This document shows, one piece after another, positions 36,483 through 44,990 of a stretch of DNA of 44,990 nt (position 1 is its first letter; every line of letters starts with the position of its first letter). The stretch covers positions 1 to 44,990 of the forward strand of contig JAISGP010000018.1 of the NCBI GenBank assembly GCA_031263035.1, given 5' to 3'. This stretch comes from Lachnospiraceae bacterium (lineage in GTDB: Bacteria; Bacillota; Clostridia; Lachnospirales; Lachnospiraceae). The position numbers and the translations under genes were made by a program. The notes under the pieces are model-generated. The model was given only the letters and a program-made list of their open reading frames with translations. It made no database searches and was not told the origin of the DNA.

Positions 36483-38804
36483 ATGAGTAAGAAAAGTAAA
36501 AGGGTAAAGGTAAGTATACTAATAAGTTTATTAGTTTTAGGGCTTTTTTTCGTAGTGTATTCAGGTTCAATTGTTAAAGCTGATAACGAAAATTCAGCCC
36601 ATAGCTTAGTAGTTCCTGAAATTATTACATCAGGTAATAGTGATAATGGCGGACTAAGACCAACAGGCCGTGTCAATAACTTTGTAGTTAAAAATAATTC
36701 TATAAATGATGCTGACTATAGTACAGTGAAAAAAGGTACAAGGGGTGCATCTGCTTTAGGCGCAACATATACAGCTCCCGAAGTTAATTCTAGTACTGGA
36801 ATTGCAAATTATGTTAAAGACCAAGGTAAGTATGGTGCTTGTTGGGCATTTGCAACAGTGGCTTCTGCTGAAAGTTCTATCTATAGGCAAACTGGTGATA
36901 GAAATATTAATTTATCTGTATATCAGCTAGTTAGTGCTGCATGGGGAAATAAAATGCGTAATGACCCTAATGGATTACAGTATGGTGGTAGTGAGACTTT
37001 AGCCGGTGTTGCTCTATCAAATTGGTATGGAGCTACAGATTATAGTAATTTTCCATATCCTAGCGGAAGTTCAGCACTTATAAGTACTGACCCTAAAATA
37101 TATACAGACCATAGTTATACTTTGAAGAACATGTATGTATTTCCATCTAATAAAGATTCTGATGGAAATTATTCAGCAAGTAATGTTCAAGCAATAAAAG
37201 AAGGATTAGTACAATATGGTGTTCTCTTAACTAGTTATGACCATGTTCAAGATACACAATCAATGACTGAACCATACTATAATGATACCTATAATTCTTA
37301 TTATTATCCGGATGATTTATCTGATTATGAATCTGCAGCTAATCATAGCGTATCTATAGTAGGTTGGGACGATAATTTTCCAGCAAGCCATTTTAATGAT
37401 ACTCCAGCAGGCAATGGAGCTTTTAAAGTAAAAAATAGTTGGGGTACTTCTTGGGGAGATAATGGCTATTTTTGGATAAGTTATTATGACAAGTCTTTAT
37501 GTAGTAGTTGTTTTTATGAGATGTATCCAAAGGGAACAGTATCTGTTAATAGACTTTATTCATATGATAGCTTAGGAACTGTTAATGTAGGTTCTTATGA
37601 GGATAAAACAGAATGGATGTCTAATATTTTTACCATTAATGATGGTGCAGATAAGGAAACAACTCCAAGTTATGTAACATTTTATGCTTCTAATCCAGGA
37701 ACTTCTTGGCAAATATATGCATATAAAAATCCTACAACGGATAATCCTACTAGTGGAACCTTACTTGATATTTCAACAGATACAAAAACTAATTATATAG
37801 AATATACAAATAAATATGCCGGATATCTTTCTGTGAATATTGAGAAGAAATATCCTTTAGAAAATGGCGACAAAATAGCAATTGTATTACGAGCCAGTGA
37901 AGCAAATAAAACCGATGAAACCTCTATTCCTGTTGAAGCCAAATCAAGTGGCGACAATAGTGTAATAACTGCTGATTCTAATGTAAGTTATTATCGTTTT
38001 GGAGATGATGGAAGTTGGGAAGGTATTTCAAAGTATTTAGGCTATTCTTACGGCATAATATTTGGTGATATTTCAATCAAGCTTGCAACTAATACATCTG
38101 ATATTTCAAGTAATACACCAACAACACCAACAACGCCAACAACGCCAACTACGCCAACAAAGATAACTATTACAAGCATAAAAGATCTTTCTATGACAGG
38201 CAAATCATATTATGTAGGTCCTAAATATAATGTGAGTAATTATTTGCTTAGAGTTAATTATTCAAATGGTACACATAAAAATGTAAAATTAAGTCAATGC
38301 AAAGTAACCGGTTTCCCACTTAAAAAGGCAGGTACTAATTATATTACAATTAGCTATGGTGGAAAAACTATTAAGGTAAAAGTCTATAGTTATAATAGAT
38401 TATTTGAACTTAGAAATAAAAAAACAGGAGCATTTTACTATACTAAAAGTTATGCTAAGGCTGTAAAGCCACCAAAGGGATGGAAACTGAATAAAACCTT
38501 ATCTAAATTAGCTAATTCAGGATATAAGGTATATCAGTTTTATAGTTCAAAATATGGTTATTATTATACAACTAGTTCAAAAGCTATAAAGACTTTACCT
38601 AAAAAAGGTTTTAAATATCAAGGTGTAGCTTTCTATTCATCAAAGACCAAACCAAGATATAATGTTTATAGAATGTATAATCAAAAGGCAAAAGGAATTA
38701 AAAAGAAAGCGTCATATTATCTTACAACATCTAAATCTAAAGTGAAGTCACTTAAGAAAAAAGGATGGAAATATAAAGGCGTAGCATATTATGCAATTAA
38801 ATAA
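36483..38804 (+). CDS. Secreted papain-family (C1) cysteine protease with DUF5648 tail
   Basis: A 773-residue secreted enzyme. It has a signal peptide (about 8-33), a short pro-region, and a C1 peptidase domain with Q114 and C120 (QGKYGACWAFA), H288 (ANHSVSIVGW) and N318 (KNSWGTSWG), a complete active site. A lectin-like/beta domain follows to about residue 545, then a PTT repeat linker (TPTTPTTPTTPT), a Big-type Ig module and a C-terminal DUF5648-like region (YNRLFELRNKKTGAFYYT, then GWKYKGVAYYA) that probably binds wall or polysaccharide. AAAGGAGGG precedes the ATG; an earlier ATG at 36444 would make the Shine-Dalgarno coding. It lies between two TSP3 adhesins and may process them or host proteins. 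Confidence 0.88.
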   Translation: MSKKSKRVKVSILISLLVLGLFFVVYSGSIVKADNENSAHSLVVPEIITSGNSDNGGLRPTGRVNNFVVKNNSINDADYSTVKKGTRGASALGATYTAPEVNSSTGIANYVKDQGKYGACWAFATVASAESSIYRQTGDRNINLSVYQLVSAAWGNKMRNDPNGLQYGGSETLAGVALSNWYGATDYSNFPYPSGSSALISTDPKIYTDHSYTLKNMYVFPSNKDSDGNYSASNVQAIKEGLVQYGVLLTSYDHVQDTQSMTEPYYNDTYNSYYYPDDLSDYESAANHSVSIVGWDDNFPASHFNDTPAGNGAFKVKNSWGTSWGDNGYFWISYYDKSLCSSCFYEMYPKGTVSVNRLYSYDSLGTVNVGSYEDKTEWMSNIFTINDGADKETTPSYVTFYASNPGTSWQIYAYKNPTTDNPTSGTLLDISTDTKTNYIEYTNKYAGYLSVNIEKKYPLENGDKIAIVLRASEANKTDETSIPVEAKSSGDNSVITADSNVSYYRFGDDGSWEGISKYLGYSYGIIFGDISIKLATNTSDISSNTPTTPTTPTTPTTPTKITITSIKDLSMTGKSYYVGPKYNVSNYLLRVNYSNGTHKNVKLSQCKVTGFPLKKAGTNYITISYGGKTIKVKVYSYNRLFELRNKKTGAFYYTKSYAKAVKPPKGWKLNKTLSKLANSGYKVYQFYSSKYGYYYTTSSKAIKTLPKKGFKYQGVAFYSSKTKPRYNVYRMYNQKAKGIKKKASYYLTTSKSKVKSLKKKGWKYKGVAYYAIK

Positions 38805-38820
38805 TTAGAATAATAGAAGA

Positions 38821-38849
38821 GGCAGGGGAAATTTTTCCTCTGTCTTTTT
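38821..38849 (+). terminator. Intrinsic terminator after the C1 protease
   Basis: GGCAGGGG (38821-38828) pairs with CCTCTGTC (38837-38844), two wobbles, then TTTTT. Confidence 0.85.
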
Positions 38850-38936
38850 GTGTGCCAATAAAAGGTAGTAATGGTTATATATTTGTATGCCAATAAAAGG
38901 TAGTGGTGTTTAAATCTTGTATCCCATAAAAAAGCG
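38850..38936. repeat. 35-bp tandem repeat, two and a half copies
   Basis: GCCAATAAAAGGTAGT occurs at 38854 and 38889 (period 35), with a degraded third copy (CCCATAAAAAAG near 38923). It sits directly after the protease terminator, in a position and size like the arrays ahead of the ATPase genes, but no ATPase follows. Confidence 0.75.
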
Positions 38937-39193
38937 TTTTTAAATTTTTGGGAGGCTATTATTAATATAAATAAATTTAGAAGAAAGTATATTTTAAATG
39001 TATATATACCATATGGGTGATAATAAAATAATTAGTTTATAAAGTTAATGGGAGTAATAAAAATGTATATTTAATCTATACCTAAGATTGTAAAAAAATA
39101 TAGAGATTTAAAAAATTAAAATAAACTTAAAATTAAGTAGAATTTAATGATATGTTATTCACCATTTACATTTTGTCGTTTGTCATGTTGTCC
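38937..39193. other. AT-rich intergenic stretch upstream of LytTR regulator 2
   Basis: About 260 bases with no ORF or clear structure. GTT-containing motifs near 39153, 39178 and 39187 could be LytTR half sites, but the match is weak. Confidence 0.4.
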
Positions 39194-39220
39194 TTGAAAT
39201 AACAAAAGTGTGAATATAAT
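39194..39220 (+). promoter_or_regulatory. Promoter of LytTR locus 2, 15-base spacer
   Basis: TTGAAA (39194-39199), 15 bases, TATAAT (39215-39220), the same layout and nearly the same sequence as at locus 1 (25435-25461), although the upstream DNA has diverged. Confidence 0.65.
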
Positions 39221-39255
39221 ATGAAAATATATAAAAAATCGAGGGGGTGAGAGAG

Positions 39256-39996
39256 ATGTTGAAAATAGCCATATGTGATGATGAAATGAGCGAACTTACT
39301 AAATTAAATGATGACATTAATGTAATGTCTAAAGAATTCAAAATTACTTGTAATGTTGACAGATATATGTCAAGCACACAATTTCTAAGAACTATGGTGA
39401 AAAGCAAGGAGTGTCCGGATATTTTGTATATTGATATTCATATGCCGGAAATAAATGGTATTGATTTGGCATATGAATTAAGAAATAAGGGCGTGGAAAG
39501 TGAAATAATATTTAATTCAAAAAGCAAAACGCATATTTTGGAAGCTTTTGATGTGGGAGCATTTAATTATATAGTGAAAAATGAAACAAGTTTTCATAAG
39601 AGAAAAGAGATATTTTTAAAGGCTTGCATTAAAACAAATAAAAAGCATAAAAATTATATAATGCTTAGTTTTGCCGGAGAAAGTAAAACTATAGCTATAA
39701 AAGATATTAAATATTTTGTAGTAAGTGGAAATACAGTTACTGTACATTACGATAGTAGAAAAACTTTTGAATTTTATAATTCACTGAACAGATTACAGGA
39801 TTTTTTATATGACAAAGCATTTATAAGAATAAACAAATTCTGTTTAATAAATATGGATTTTATAGATGGTTATTCATGCAACGATTTAGTTATGAAAGAT
39901 GGAAGAAAATTTCATGTTGGACGTGCTTATAAAAAGGATTCATATTGTAGGTTTCAATTATATTTGCAAAAAAAGGAAATATATAAAATTTGTTAA
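39256..39996 (+). CDS. LytTR-family response regulator 2
   Basis: A 246-residue paralogue of the regulator at 25497. The receiver has ICDDE and LYIDIHMPEINGID with D60 as phosphoacceptor. The LytTR domain has KDIKYFVVSGNTVTVHY and AFIRINKFCLINMDFID. The two match closely through NSKSK, EAFDV and the C-terminal MKDGRKF segment. An in-frame GTG at 39247 lies within the GAGGGGGTGAG ribosome binding region, so the ATG at 39256 is preferred. It stands alone rather than overlapping a partner gene. Its targets are probably the second adhesin and perhaps its own promoter. Confidence 0.9.
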   Translation: MLKIAICDDEMSELTKLNDDINVMSKEFKITCNVDRYMSSTQFLRTMVKSKECPDILYIDIHMPEINGIDLAYELRNKGVESEIIFNSKSKTHILEAFDVGAFNYIVKNETSFHKRKEIFLKACIKTNKKHKNYIMLSFAGESKTIAIKDIKYFVVSGNTVTVHYDSRKTFEFYNSLNRLQDFLYDKAFIRINKFCLINMDFIDGYSCNDLVMKDGRKFHVGRAYKKDSYCRFQLYLQKKEIYKIC

Positions 39997-40172
39997 TTGT
40001 CTAATGTGGTTTGGTAAGACAATCTAAAAATACAGATAAAATAAAATTTGGGTCGAAATGAAAATTCACTTTTCAATGTCTAGGTGGGGAGCCAGATCTT
40101 CGACTTAATAGATTTTATAGTTACAAAAGATATTAAAAGTCTCTAATAATTGAAAGTAGATGGGGGTTAACT

Positions 40173-40313
40173 ATGGGCAAATTCAGAATCAGATTACCAA
40201 ATAATTAAGGTAAAAGGATACATAAGGAAGATATGTATTTAAAAAACTTGATGGTTATAATTTTCTTTGAAAAAGAAGGAAGCGAACCATCAATACTTAT
40301 GAAAGGAAAATGA
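40173..40313 (+). pseudogene. Nonsense-interrupted stub of the 27258-type surface protein gene
   Basis: Starts MGKFRIRLPNN then TAA at 40206. It resumes in the same frame as GKRIHKEDMYLKNLMVIIFF and ends at TGA (40311-40313). It aligns with MGRFRIRLPSKDSRINKIKYNN plus the hydrophobic segment of the 451-residue protein at 27258. A GGGGG site precedes it, as in the intact gene. The rest of the gene is absent, so this is a deletion remnant. Confidence 0.75.
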
Positions 40314-40314
40314 A

Positions 40315-43300
40315 ATGAACAAAAAATTTTATTTAATTAAAAAATACGTTTCAGCAGTCATGGCATCTCTTGTTGCAATAGCAATGGTGGTGACTATGGT
40401 GTTGCCTACGTGTAGTGGGGTGAAAAGTGTAGAAGCAGATGGAGATGTGCATGAAAGTACAAATTTATTTGTGCTTCAAGGAGACAAACCAGCTCTTTCA
40501 ACTGGACTTACAGGTACGATAGATTCTGTATATATAAATTCTCAGCTTCTTAGCACTGACGATTATGGAGTAAACACAGGAAACCAGGTAGTTATAAGAA
40601 CATTAGATTCTTATATTACTGATAAATCAACAGTTACCATCAATTTATTACGTATTCACAGCAGTAGTGGTAGCGTAAAAACTTATACACTTTATTATGC
40701 TCCAAAAAATTGTTATTACGATATGGGTACAAAAAAATATTATACCAATGGTTATAGTATCAGTACATTTCCGGGTGAGGTATTGAATCTACCTGCAGGG
40801 TTAACGATTGAAAAGTCACTTGTTAAAGTAAACACAGGAGTTACACTATTCGATGTAGTAGATAGTGTATATGATGAAAAAACTGGTCAGTATATTTTTC
40901 CATCACAAAATTGGGGAAGCAGTAATTTTGGTTCTTTTTCTTTGGGAATATATACAGATAAGGGAATGTACGTTTATAAATTTGAAGGGTCTAACAATAC
41001 AACGGATAGTATGGTAGTATCTCCAAGTTCAATAACATTAGACAATAATAAAGAGAACCTTACAGCAGTAACTCATTTATATAATTTTACAGGCTCAGAT
41101 CTTGCAAATGTATTGGATGGCAATGGTAATAGTATAGATTATTCTACTGATGCTTCTACTAATGGTTCTAGCAATTATACATTATCAAACTTACAAAAAT
41201 TGGGCAATGGAAGTCATGAAATAATTTTTAAAACAAAATCCGGAAATACAGCAACTTTCACTGTGACCCTAAATGGCATTACAGCTCCAACTTTAACTAA
41301 ATATTTTGATGAATATGATGCAACTAGTCCTACTACTATATCAACAAGCTTAGTTACAAATGGTAGTACAGTAAATAGTATTACATATTCTAATACCAAA
41401 TTTACTGATCAACCAATCGGAACTACAGATGTAGAGATTACAACAACATCATCAGGAAAACAATATACTTTTACAGATGACTTCTTAAAAAGTTTAAATA
41501 ATGGTGTCACAACAGTTAATTTTAATCTAAAAAATGGAGATGTTTCTTATTCATTGCCATTTGGTATAGCAGTATCAAAGGCAGCAGAAGCTTATAAACC
41601 AGGCTATGAAAATATGGTTCTTGAGATTAATAATTCAGATCCTGTAGAATGGGGAGACAATTCATATGATGTTTCTATAAGATTAGGAACTTATCTAGAT
41701 GGTACTAAAGATACTTTTAAAGGAGTATATTTAGTAAATGATATCAATTCACTTGATACATCACATCCTTTAAACTATACCAAAAAGGATTCTGCTAGCT
41801 ATGGAAGTTATGATTTTGATTTGAGTATTTCTAATAAAGAAATAACAGATAATTATAAATTAGGAAATTGTTATATAATGTTTGAATTTTCTGGTGAAGC
41901 TGATTTTACTCATGGATTCACGTTACAAAGTAGTATAGGAATGGATTCTTCTGGTATTTTTGATTTTAATACCAGTAGTGCAAATTCAGGTGATAAAACT
42001 ATTAATATAACTAAGAATAATAGTAACGTAGATCCTTCAAAATACACTTTAGATGGGACAGACATAACTGATAAAATTACAGATTATACTGATAATGGAA
42101 CAACTGCGACATTTATAATTCCAGCATCATATATGTCTGGATTATCTAAAAGAGATCACACTTTAACAGTTGATTTTAATTCTGGTGCTACAGCAACATA
42201 TAAATTAAAAGTACAAGATTCATCAGCAACATTAAGTAGTGAGTCTGCTGTTTATAATAAGGATATTCATGATACTACAAACAATAATGAACCAACTGTA
42301 ACCTTAACTACTAAAGATAATGGATATACAACAGATAATCAAAAAGAAAAATTATTAGGAATTAAACTTGATAGTGAAACTGGTTATATAGATGCATCAA
42401 ATTACACTGAATCAAATGGTAAATATACTTTTAAAAAAGATTATTTAAATACTTTATCTACAAAAGATCATAAATTTACATTTGATATGCAAGGTAGTGC
42501 TGATTTGACTTACACGGTTAAAGTTATGAATACAATCAAATCTAGCACTATCTCTGGTAGTCCAGCATATTATGATAAAACAGCAGGATATACAAATCAT
42601 GAAAATATTTCTGCAGTACTTTCACTTAATGGAAATATAGTAAATAGTGTAAAAGATTCCAATGGTAAAACACTTAGTGCTGATACTGACTATACTTTAA
42701 GTACTGATAAGACTACATATACATTCACATATACTTATTTGGATACATTAAAAGATAGTGCAAACACTTTGACTTTTGAGATGGATCAAGGTGGAGATTT
42801 GCCTTTTGTAATAAATGTAAATAAATCAGTTAATAGTACTTGGTATTCAGCTGCTGATGAGTCAGGTATGTATGACCAAAATCTTAGCAGTTTAAATAAC
42901 AAAGACCTTACTTTCTATATTAAAAAGGGTGATAACACAATCTCAAGTATAAAGAATGGTTCTACACCTTTAAGTCAAACTAATGGTGATTATACAGTAG
43001 CAACAGTTACACATGAAGGTGTTTCTTGTTATCAAGTAACTCTTAAGAAATCTTACCTTCAAACAGCAAGTTCAACTAATTTAGCAATAGGTTTTGATCA
43101 AGGTGGTGTAACTCTATATTATGCATTAATTGTAAATAACACTACTCAAGATAGTGAGTTGAGTGCGGCCTCTGCAACTTATGACCATACAGCAGGATAT
43201 CCAAATAGTGAACAGGTTAGTGTTACAGTTACTCTTAAAGGAAATACTGTAAAAGAAATTACTGATAATGGTTCAAAGATTTCTAACTCAGCATGGTCTA

Positions 43301-44990
43301 AACAAGTAAGTGATGACGGTTTAACTGAAACGTATACATTTGCAAAAACTTATTTAGATAACTTGACTGCTGATAAAGAATTGAAATTTGTAATGGATCA
43401 AGGTGCAACTAAAACTGAATTACCATTTACAATAATATATCATAAATCAGTAAATAGCGAATTTGCAACTGCAGCTGACAGTAATGGCACATTTGATAAA
43501 GAAGTTGGTAATGATGCTAATAAAGACCTTACTTTCAAGATTAAAAAAGGTAGTAATGCCTTTGATAAAATCATGGTTGGTAAAAATACCTTAACCAGTG
43601 GTACAGATGGTCAATATACTATTAGTGGTCCAGATACTGAAGGTAATTATACTATTACAATTAAAAAAGATTATCTTATGACATTACCAACAGATGTAAA
43701 AAGAAGTACAGGAACTGCCTTTGATATCTATTTTAATTATGGTGGAGATGCAGCTATTCGTTCTTACACAGTAACTGTATATGAAACAAAAAGTGCTGAA
43801 ATTACTGGTGATACAAAAGGAACTTTTGATAAAAAAGCAGGTTCTGATAATAATAAAGATATAGTAATAACTTTAGATCCAGGACAAAACACTTTTGAAG
43901 GTGTAAAAATTGATGGTAATGATATAAATAGTTCGTACTATGATTATAATAACGGAGTATTAACTATCAAAAAAGATGCTCTTAAGGATTTATCAAATGA
44001 AAACCATACAATAACAATTGGTATGAGTGCAGGAACTAATCCAGAATTTACTCTTAAGGTAACAGATACTACAGATACAGATGGTGATGAAGTACCTGAT
44101 ATTCAAGAGGAAAAAGATGGAACAAAAGCAAATGATCCAACAGATTATAAGGATTCTGATGGTGATGGAGTACCAGATTTTGTAGAAGAAAAAGATGGAA
44201 CAGACCCAGAAGATTCAAATGACTGGAAAGATAAGGATCACAATGGAGTACCAGACTATGTAGATACTCATTTCCCAGATGAATCAGATGATAAGGATGA
44301 TGATAATAAACCTGATTATCAAAAAGATACAGACGGTGATGAAGTTCCAGATTTTGTAGAAGGTCAGCAAGAAACAGATAAGAATGATGCTTCTGACTTT
44401 AAAGACACTGATAAAGATGGAGTACCAGATTATGTAGAGGATAAAGATGGTACTGATAAGAATGATGCTTCTAAATATAAAGATACTGATGGTGATGAAG
44501 TACCAGACTATGTAGAAAATCATAAGGATAATACAGATTCCAAAGATGCTACAGAGTATAAGGATACAGATGGCGACGGAGTTCCAGACTATGTAGAAGA
44601 TAGAGATAACACTGATAAGGATGATGCAATATCTTTCAAAGATGAAAGTCCTAAGAATGATGTACCAGATTATGTAGATAATCATTTCCCAGATAAGGTG
44701 GCTGATTATACCACAGATTCTGATGGCGATGAAGTACCAGATGGTGTAGAAGATAATCAAGGAACAAAAACAAATGATGACAAATCTTATTTAGATACAG
44801 ATGGTGATGGAGTGCCTGATTATGTAGAAGATAAAGATGGTACAGATGAACATAATGCAACAGAATTTACAGATGATGATAAAGATGGAATTCCAGATTA
44901 TGTAGAACGTCATGACGGAAATGATAACACAAATCCAGGCGGTGACCCAAGTGATCCAGATGATAACACAGATTATACTAAGGATACAGA
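40315..44990 (+). CDS. Second giant TSP3-repeat adhesin, 3' end beyond the window
   Basis: At least 1,558 residues, open at the right edge. The signal peptide (VSAVMASLVAIAMVVTMVLP...VEA) is close to that of adhesin 1. It is followed by a beta-rich region without the SdrD-like or InlB-like domains recognised there. About six X2-like Ig modules follow at 42220-44067 (each with an Yxx-D opening and a KDYL or TYLD strand near its end). TSP3 repeats run from 44068 onward (about a dozen so far: DTDGDEVPDIQEEKDGTK, DSDGDGVPDFVEEKDGTD and so on). These repeats vary in length and include longer spacers (THFPDESDDKDDDNKPDY), unlike the uniform array of adhesin 1. AAGGAAAATGAA precedes the ATG. The anchor cannot be seen. 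Confidence 0.87.
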   Translation, partial: MNKKFYLIKKYVSAVMASLVAIAMVVTMVLPTCSGVKSVEADGDVHESTNLFVLQGDKPALSTGLTGTIDSVYINSQLLSTDDYGVNTGNQVVIRTLDSYITDKSTVTINLLRIHSSSGSVKTYTLYYAPKNCYYDMGTKKYYTNGYSISTFPGEVLNLPAGLTIEKSLVKVNTGVTLFDVVDSVYDEKTGQYIFPSQNWGSSNFGSFSLGIYTDKGMYVYKFEGSNNTTDSMVVSPSSITLDNNKENLTAVTHLYNFTGSDLANVLDGNGNSIDYSTDASTNGSSNYTLSNLQKLGNGSHEIIFKTKSGNTATFTVTLNGITAPTLTKYFDEYDATSPTTISTSLVTNGSTVNSITYSNTKFTDQPIGTTDVEITTTSSGKQYTFTDDFLKSLNNGVTTVNFNLKNGDVSYSLPFGIAVSKAAEAYKPGYENMVLEINNSDPVEWGDNSYDVSIRLGTYLDGTKDTFKGVYLVNDINSLDTSHPLNYTKKDSASYGSYDFDLSISNKEITDNYKLGNCYIMFEFSGEADFTHGFTLQSSIGMDSSGIFDFNTSSANSGDKTINITKNNSNVDPSKYTLDGTDITDKITDYTDNGTTATFIIPASYMSGLSKRDHTLTVDFNSGATATYKLKVQDSSATLSSESAVYNKDIHDTTNNNEPTVTLTTKDNGYTTDNQKEKLLGIKLDSETGYIDASNYTESNGKYTFKKDYLNTLSTKDHKFTFDMQGSADLTYTVKVMNTIKSSTISGSPAYYDKTAGYTNHENISAVLSLNGNIVNSVKDSNGKTLSADTDYTLSTDKTTYTFTYTYLDTLKDSANTLTFEMDQGGDLPFVINVNKSVNSTWYSAADESGMYDQNLSSLNNKDLTFYIKKGDNTISSIKNGSTPLSQTNGDYTVATVTHEGVSCYQVTLKKSYLQTASSTNLAIGFDQGGVTLYYALIVNNTTQDSELSAASATYDHTAGYPNSEQVSVTVTLKGNTVKEITDNGSKISNSAWSKQVSDDGLTETYTFAKTYLDNLTADKELKFVMDQGATKTELPFTIIYHKSVNSEFATAADSNGTFDKEVGNDANKDLTFKIKKGSNAFDKIMVGKNTLTSGTDGQYTISGPDTEGNYTITIKKDYLMTLPTDVKRSTGTAFDIYFNYGGDAAIRSYTVTVYETKSAEITGDTKGTFDKKAGSDNNKDIVITLDPGQNTFEGVKIDGNDINSSYYDYNNGVLTIKKDALKDLSNENHTITIGMSAGTNPEFTLKVTDTTDTDGDEVPDIQEEKDGTKANDPTDYKDSDGDGVPDFVEEKDGTDPEDSNDWKDKDHNGVPDYVDTHFPDESDDKDDDNKPDYQKDTDGDEVPDFVEGQQETDKNDASDFKDTDKDGVPDYVEDKDGTDKNDASKYKDTDGDEVPDYVENHKDNTDSKDATEYKDTDGDGVPDYVEDRDNTDKDDAISFKDESPKNDVPDYVDNHFPDKVADYTTDSDGDEVPDGVEDNQGTKTNDDKSYLDTDGDGVPDYVEDKDGTDEHNATEFTDDDKDGIPDYVERHDGNDNTNPGGDPSDPDDNTDYTKDT

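Noticed and set aside
40107-40135. Short similarity (ATAGTTACAAAAGATATTAA) to part of the LytTR gene at 39690-39716, perhaps another gene fragment.
   Set aside because: Only about 24 AT-rich bases, with no continuing alignment; chance is likely.

Overview
The window is AT-rich DNA with Gram-positive-style Shine-Dalgarno sites. It probably comes from an anaerobic member of the class Clostridia (Bacillota), perhaps Lachnospiraceae or a relative. The pointers are a V-type ATPase operon in the Enterococcus hirae ntp order, a Firmicute DUF1934 protein, a clostridial-type PfkA, tandem DUF5684 membrane proteins, a sortase and very large Gram-positive surface proteins. The genus cannot be fixed from the sequence alone. 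No rRNA, tRNA, CRISPR array or transposase was seen.

Layout. (1) 1-9762: a DUF1934 gene, then a nine-gene V-ATPase operon (ntpF-I-K-E-C-G-A-B-D) with a good promoter at 823-851 and a strong terminator at 9713-9762. The c subunit carries the residues of a Na+-binding site. (2) 9863-17858: housekeeping and membrane genes. These are a TSUP exporter with a long leader, two DUF5684 proteins, a lysozyme-like/CHAP wall hydrolase, a RelB-like/MazF-like toxin-antitoxin pair, pfkA, a small membrane-anchored protein and a MATE transporter. (3) 17938-25057: four different AAA ATPases of the COG1373 (AAA_14 + DUF4143) type. Each lies just downstream of a short repeat array or repeat copy. A class C sortase sits among them. 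(4) 25435-44990: a surface-protein region made of two related loci. Each begins with a LytTR response regulator behind the same unusual promoter and ends with a giant calcium-type (TSP3) repeat protein. A secreted papain-family protease lies between the loci. The second locus keeps only a nonsense-interrupted stub of one middle gene, and its adhesin runs off the window.

How the parts may work together. The V-ATPase probably couples ATP to Na+ transport. The LytTR regulators probably switch on the adjacent surface-protein operons. The sortase and the cysteine protease are candidates for anchoring or maturing those proteins, but this is inference from position. The least explained feature is the set of COG1373 ATPases with their 33-39 bp repeat arrays. 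Two of the arrays share one sequence and bracket an ATPase-sortase block like a cassette. The main adhesin also has a 618 bp higher-order repeat nested in its 78 bp TSP3 array, a sign of recent expansion.
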